In this document: one piece after another, positions 42,023-44,379 of the stretch
Position numbering within the stretch: position 1 is the first letter of the stretch
Layout of the letters: each line of letters opens with the position of its first letter
Origin: Prevotellaceae bacterium
GTDB lineage: Bacteria; Bacteroidota; Bacteroidia; Bacteroidales; Paludibacteraceae
NCBI GenBank assembly: GCA_031270565.1
Contig: JAISXJ010000119.1
Span: forward strand, 1-44,379
Length of the DNA stretch: 44,379 bases
Direction: 5' to 3'
Program-made: the position numbers and the translations under genes
Notes under the pieces: model-generated
Seen by the model: only the letters and a program-made list of their open reading frames with translations
Database searches by the model: none
Told to the model about the DNA's origin: nothing

Positions 42023-43330
42023 ATGAGGACATTTTTTTCATTGTTTGCTTTTCTTTTGATGGGAAACAGTGTTGTTTTCGGACAAAACAGCGTATTATTG
42101 GAGTTTTCACGATATGCCGATCAGTCGGTGGTGCTGACCTTGAAAAAAGGTATGCGTGCCGATACGGTGTTCTCAGGTGTTTTTAACAGTAAGGGCAGCG
42201 TAAAAATTACATTGCCGAAAACGTACGACAGCTACAGAGGTGTAGCGGCGCTTAAAGCCGGTAAACAGGGAGAATTTGAATTTCTGTTAGCCGGAGAGAA
42301 TCTGACGCTTAGGTGTTCGGAGACGCAGGTGAACAACAATAATGTTGTTTTTGTTAATTCGGTGGAAAATACCGCACTGCAAAACTGGCTCACGGGACAA
42401 CAACGGCGGCGAGAGAAACTCAAAGCGCTTGCCGAGACTTTGAAAGTTTATACCGAAGATGAACCGATGTTTCAAACGTTGAAATCGGAACAACAAAGTA
42501 TTGAAAAGGAACAGAGTAATGTTGATGCTACTCTTGACCAAAGTCAACTCTATGCTGCCAAATATATCCGTCTCTATAACTTTTTGAATGATGATGTCGG
42601 CAATATTCTCCGTACCGACGACACCGGCAGGGCAGCAATTCGACAGAAAATGCTTAAAGAACTTGACCTTGACAATCTCTACACGTCGGGGCTGTGGTTT
42701 AGGACTATCAACGGCTTGTTGGCGCTTTACGTCAAGGAGTCGCCCTATCATGTGTACTTCATACCCGACATGTGGGAGACAATGTACCGTACTCAGTCTG
42801 AAAAAGTCTATACGGCCTTTGCCGAAAATATAGTAGAAATATGTGAAACATTATCGTGGACGGGACACAGTTATGAGTTTGCCCAACTGCTATCCAATGA
42901 TAACCGTATCACCGAGCCGAAAGGCATTTTGAAAAAATTCTTTACTGCAATATTCAAGGTGATGAAAGGCAGCGTTGCGCCTGAATTATCTTTGGGCAAA
43001 ATGCCACAGGGTAACCGCTTGCTTGCCTTTTTACAGGATGGTTGCGGGCATTGCGAACGCGAACTGAATCTGCTGAAACAAAACTATACTTTTTTGAAAA
43101 ACAGAGGCTACGACGTGGTTACGGTAATGGCGGACACCGATACGACACATTTTCTAAGCACAGCCGCTCAACTGCCATGGGAAACCAAATATTGCGCCAT
43201 AACCGGATTTGAAAGCGTAGATTTCCAAACCTATGGCGTGATTGGCACGCCAACGCTCTACGTGATAGATGAAAAAGGCATCATACAGGGACGTTATGCT
43301 CAATTAGAAGATACGGGATTGCTCAAATAA
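42023..43330 (+). CDS. Secreted TlpA-like thioredoxin-fold protein
   Basis: The 435-residue protein has a signal peptide (MRTFFSLFAFLLMGNSVVFG, cleavage near FGQ). The N-terminal half resembles the beta-rich DUF4369-like and helical linker regions of Bacteroidetes TlpA proteins, with a probable coiled-coil around 125-185 (QQRRREKLKALAETLK, then EQQSIEKEQSNVDATL). A thioredoxin domain from about 315 carries LAFLQDGCGHCERELN with Cys341 and Cys344, and GTPTLYVIDEKG with the cis-proline. It probably acts as a periplasmic thiol-disulfide oxidoreductase. Its substrate is unknown. There is no operon partner. Confidence 0.85.
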   Translation: MRTFFSLFAFLLMGNSVVFGQNSVLLEFSRYADQSVVLTLKKGMRADTVFSGVFNSKGSVKITLPKTYDSYRGVAALKAGKQGEFEFLLAGENLTLRCSETQVNNNNVVFVNSVENTALQNWLTGQQRRREKLKALAETLKVYTEDEPMFQTLKSEQQSIEKEQSNVDATLDQSQLYAAKYIRLYNFLNDDVGNILRTDDTGRAAIRQKMLKELDLDNLYTSGLWFRTINGLLALYVKESPYHVYFIPDMWETMYRTQSEKVYTAFAENIVEICETLSWTGHSYEFAQLLSNDNRITEPKGILKKFFTAIFKVMKGSVAPELSLGKMPQGNRLLAFLQDGCGHCERELNLLKQNYTFLKNRGYDVVTVMADTDTTHFLSTAAQLPWETKYCAITGFESVDFQTYGVIGTPTLYVIDEKGIIQGRYAQLEDTGLLK

Positions 43331-43489
43331 AAAAAATATTCTACTTTGCCCCCGAGAAGTCCCGAAATATTGTAACGCTCGCAGAAATGCGGGCGTTTGT
43401 CCTGTCCTGAAAAAAGTTGATAGGTTAATACACTTTTATTTTTTACCCGACAATATGTTTGGCACATAATTTGATACATGAAAAGCGAA
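43331..43489. other. Leader/intergenic region before the small barrel gene
   Basis: The hairpin CGCTCGCA/TGCGGGCG (about 43377-43396) is closed by a GAAA tetraloop. Its sequence resembles the tip of the candidate ncRNA near 11858-11875 (CGTTCGCAGAAGTGCGGGC). No U-tract follows. I see no ORF of note. Confidence 0.45.
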
Positions 43490-43563
43490 CGTTTTAAGCA
43501 GCGAGAGCAGAGACAAACTTGTTTGACTATGCCGAGTCGCGCAAAACGACTAAATTTATTGAA
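43490..43563 (-). repeat. 74-bp repeat, inverted copy upstream of the barrel gene
   Basis: It is the exact reverse complement of the two tandem copies at 44138-44211 and 44212-44285. Within the unit, AGTCG/CGACT and CAAAC/GTTTG can form small hairpins. Confidence 0.92.
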
Positions 43564-43603
43564 CTCTTTTCAGAGGTTACTTTTAATCACTAATAAACTT
43601 TTT

Positions 43604-44134
43604 ATGAAACGACTATTTTTAACTGTAAATTTCATCATTTTAGGGGCAATTTGTTTGGCAAATGCTCAGCCAAGAGCTATCGGTGGACGTTTGGGTCCAA
43701 ACGTAGAGCTATCTTTTCAGCAGAGTATCAGCGACAATATGTTGCAGGTGGATATTGGCGTCGCCTATTTTCAGGGGATACAGAGCAATATTACCTACAA
43801 CTGGGCAAGCAGCACCATCGGGAACAATGCCGGCGGTACGTGGACATCCTATGCGGGATTTGGCATAGGTGGCGGTTATTCATGGCGTGATAACAGTTGG
43901 TATTCAAGCAATCGCGGCAGCAACAGATACCTTTACAAATATGTTACTTTTGGCGTTGTAGGTATGATTGGCATAGAATATGCCTTTTCTTCGATTCCCT
44001 TAGCCCTGTCGTTGGATTACCGTCCTTTGATCGGCGCAGATTTCGGAACAAGACAGTCTTCCCACAAATTCGGCATTCAATATCACCTGCCCGGCTTGTG
44101 GAGTTGTGGATTATCTGCACGTTATATATTCTGA
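43604..44134 (+). CDS. Small outer-membrane beta-barrel protein
   Basis: The 176-residue protein starts at the ATG 43604 with a signal peptide (MKRLFLTVNFIILGAICLANA, then QPRAIGG). An upstream in-frame extension would be translated from the 74-bp repeat and is rejected. About eight amphipathic strands end in LSARYIF with C-terminal Phe. GGRLGPNVELSFQQSI and LSLDYRPLIGADFG resemble small porin-like or OmpW/OprF-like barrels of Bacteroidetes. No specific function is inferred. The gene is bracketed by perfect inverted 74-bp repeats. Confidence 0.8.
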   Translation: MKRLFLTVNFIILGAICLANAQPRAIGGRLGPNVELSFQQSISDNMLQVDIGVAYFQGIQSNITYNWASSTIGNNAGGTWTSYAGFGIGGGYSWRDNSWYSSNRGSNRYLYKYVTFGVVGMIGIEYAFSSIPLALSLDYRPLIGADFGTRQSSHKFGIQYHLPGLWSCGLSARYIF

Positions 44135-44137
44135 CAA

Positions 44138-44211
44138 TTCAATAAATTTAGTCGTTTTGCGCGACTCGGCATAGTCAAACAAGTTTGTCTCTGCTCTCGC
44201 TGCTTAAAACG
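44138..44211 (+). repeat. 74-bp repeat, tandem copy 1
   Basis: It begins TTCAATAAATTTAGTCG, 3 bp after the barrel gene stop, and ends GCTGCTTAAAACG. It is identical to the next copy and to the inverted copy at 43490-43563. Confidence 0.95.
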
Positions 44212-44285
44212 TTCAATAAATTTAGTCGTTTTGCGCGACTCGGCATAGTCAAACAAGTTTGTCTCTGCTCTCGCTGCTTAAAACG
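44212..44285 (+). repeat. 74-bp repeat, tandem copy 2
   Basis: It is an exact head-to-tail duplicate of 44138-44211. The first three bases of a third unit (TTC) follow before the sequence diverges. Confidence 0.95.
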
Positions 44286-44313
44286 TTCGGAAAAATTACA
44301 CCGATTTTTTCGC

Positions 44314-44379
44314 GGTTAATTCTTTTTTTGAGGTGCTATAAAAAGAGTTTTCAGTGTCACTGCCTGAAAGGCAGAATTT
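44314..44379 (+). repeat. Left end of another MITE-like element (cut by window end)
   Basis: GGTTAATTCTTTTTTT at 44314-44329 followed by GAGGTGCTATAAAAAG matches the left end of the 13357 element (16/16 in the terminal repeat, GAGGCGCTATGAAAAA after it). The right end lies outside the window. Confidence 0.6.

Noticed and set aside
43478..43603. Upstream ATG extending the small barrel protein by 42 residues
   Set aside because: The extension would be translated from the 74-bp repeat and would bury the signal peptide that starts at 43604.
44138..44285. CRISPR array from the tandem 74-bp units
   Set aside because: Units are joined without spacers, there are only two, and no cas genes are present. 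The unit also occurs singly elsewhere.

Overview
This window looks like a chromosomal segment of a Bacteroidetes bacterium, most likely order Bacteroidales. The support is a type IX secretion (T9SS) C-terminal sorting domain on a 2,533-residue surface protein, a FISUMP-domain surface protein, repeated TAnnTTTG promoter elements, start codons without Shine-Dalgarno sequences, a paired mutA/mutB methylmalonyl-CoA mutase and typical Bacteroidales forms of GpsA, Pgi, LptB and MreB. Genus cannot be assigned. No complete prophage, transposase, rRNA or CRISPR array was seen. One tRNA (Pro, anticodon TGG) is present.

Layout, + strand first half: a 5'-truncated KilA-N gene beside a 19-bp inverted repeat (1-1012); trxB (1166-2095); a secreted M6 metalloprotease (2336-5254); gpsA-pgi (5384-7771); sufE overlapping a beta-barrel gene, followed 4 bp later by a helix-hairpin-helix/beta-barrel gene (7921-11250); tRNA-Pro (11522-11596). 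Next is an AT-rich 3.93-kb segment bounded by 61-bp direct repeats (11665-11725 and 15594-15654, one mismatch). It holds a candidate 6S-like RNA, a four-cysteine mini-lipoprotein, a MauE/DoxX-thioredoxin fusion, a MITE-like element and an AlbA-type ATP-binding regulator gene. The right-hand repeat supplies the promoter of a five-gene run (bifunctional nuclease, nucleoside permease-like MFS, lptB, cation efflux, M13 peptidase; 15720-21367) that ends in a strong hairpin.

Layout, - strand middle: the giant T9SS adhesin-like protein (21454-29055), a LolC/E-FtsX-type permease with lipA (29410-31512), an AT-rich glycosyltransferase with a degenerate neighbour (31565-33080), an ORF6N gene flanked by repeats (33248-33787), mutB and mutA (34040-38233) and the FISUMP protein with a long structured leader (38736-40079). 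The + strand resumes with mreB lacking mreC (40881-41906), a TlpA-like secreted thioredoxin (42023-43330) and a small outer-membrane barrel (43604-44134) bracketed by perfect 74-bp repeats.

Functionally most of the window is core metabolism (redox, glycolysis, phospholipid, Fe-S, lipoate, propionate/succinate) and envelope biology. The accessory signals lie in the 11.6-15.7 kb segment, the 31.5-34 kb segment and the window ends, where small dispersed repeats, phage-type DNA-binding domains and gene remnants cluster.
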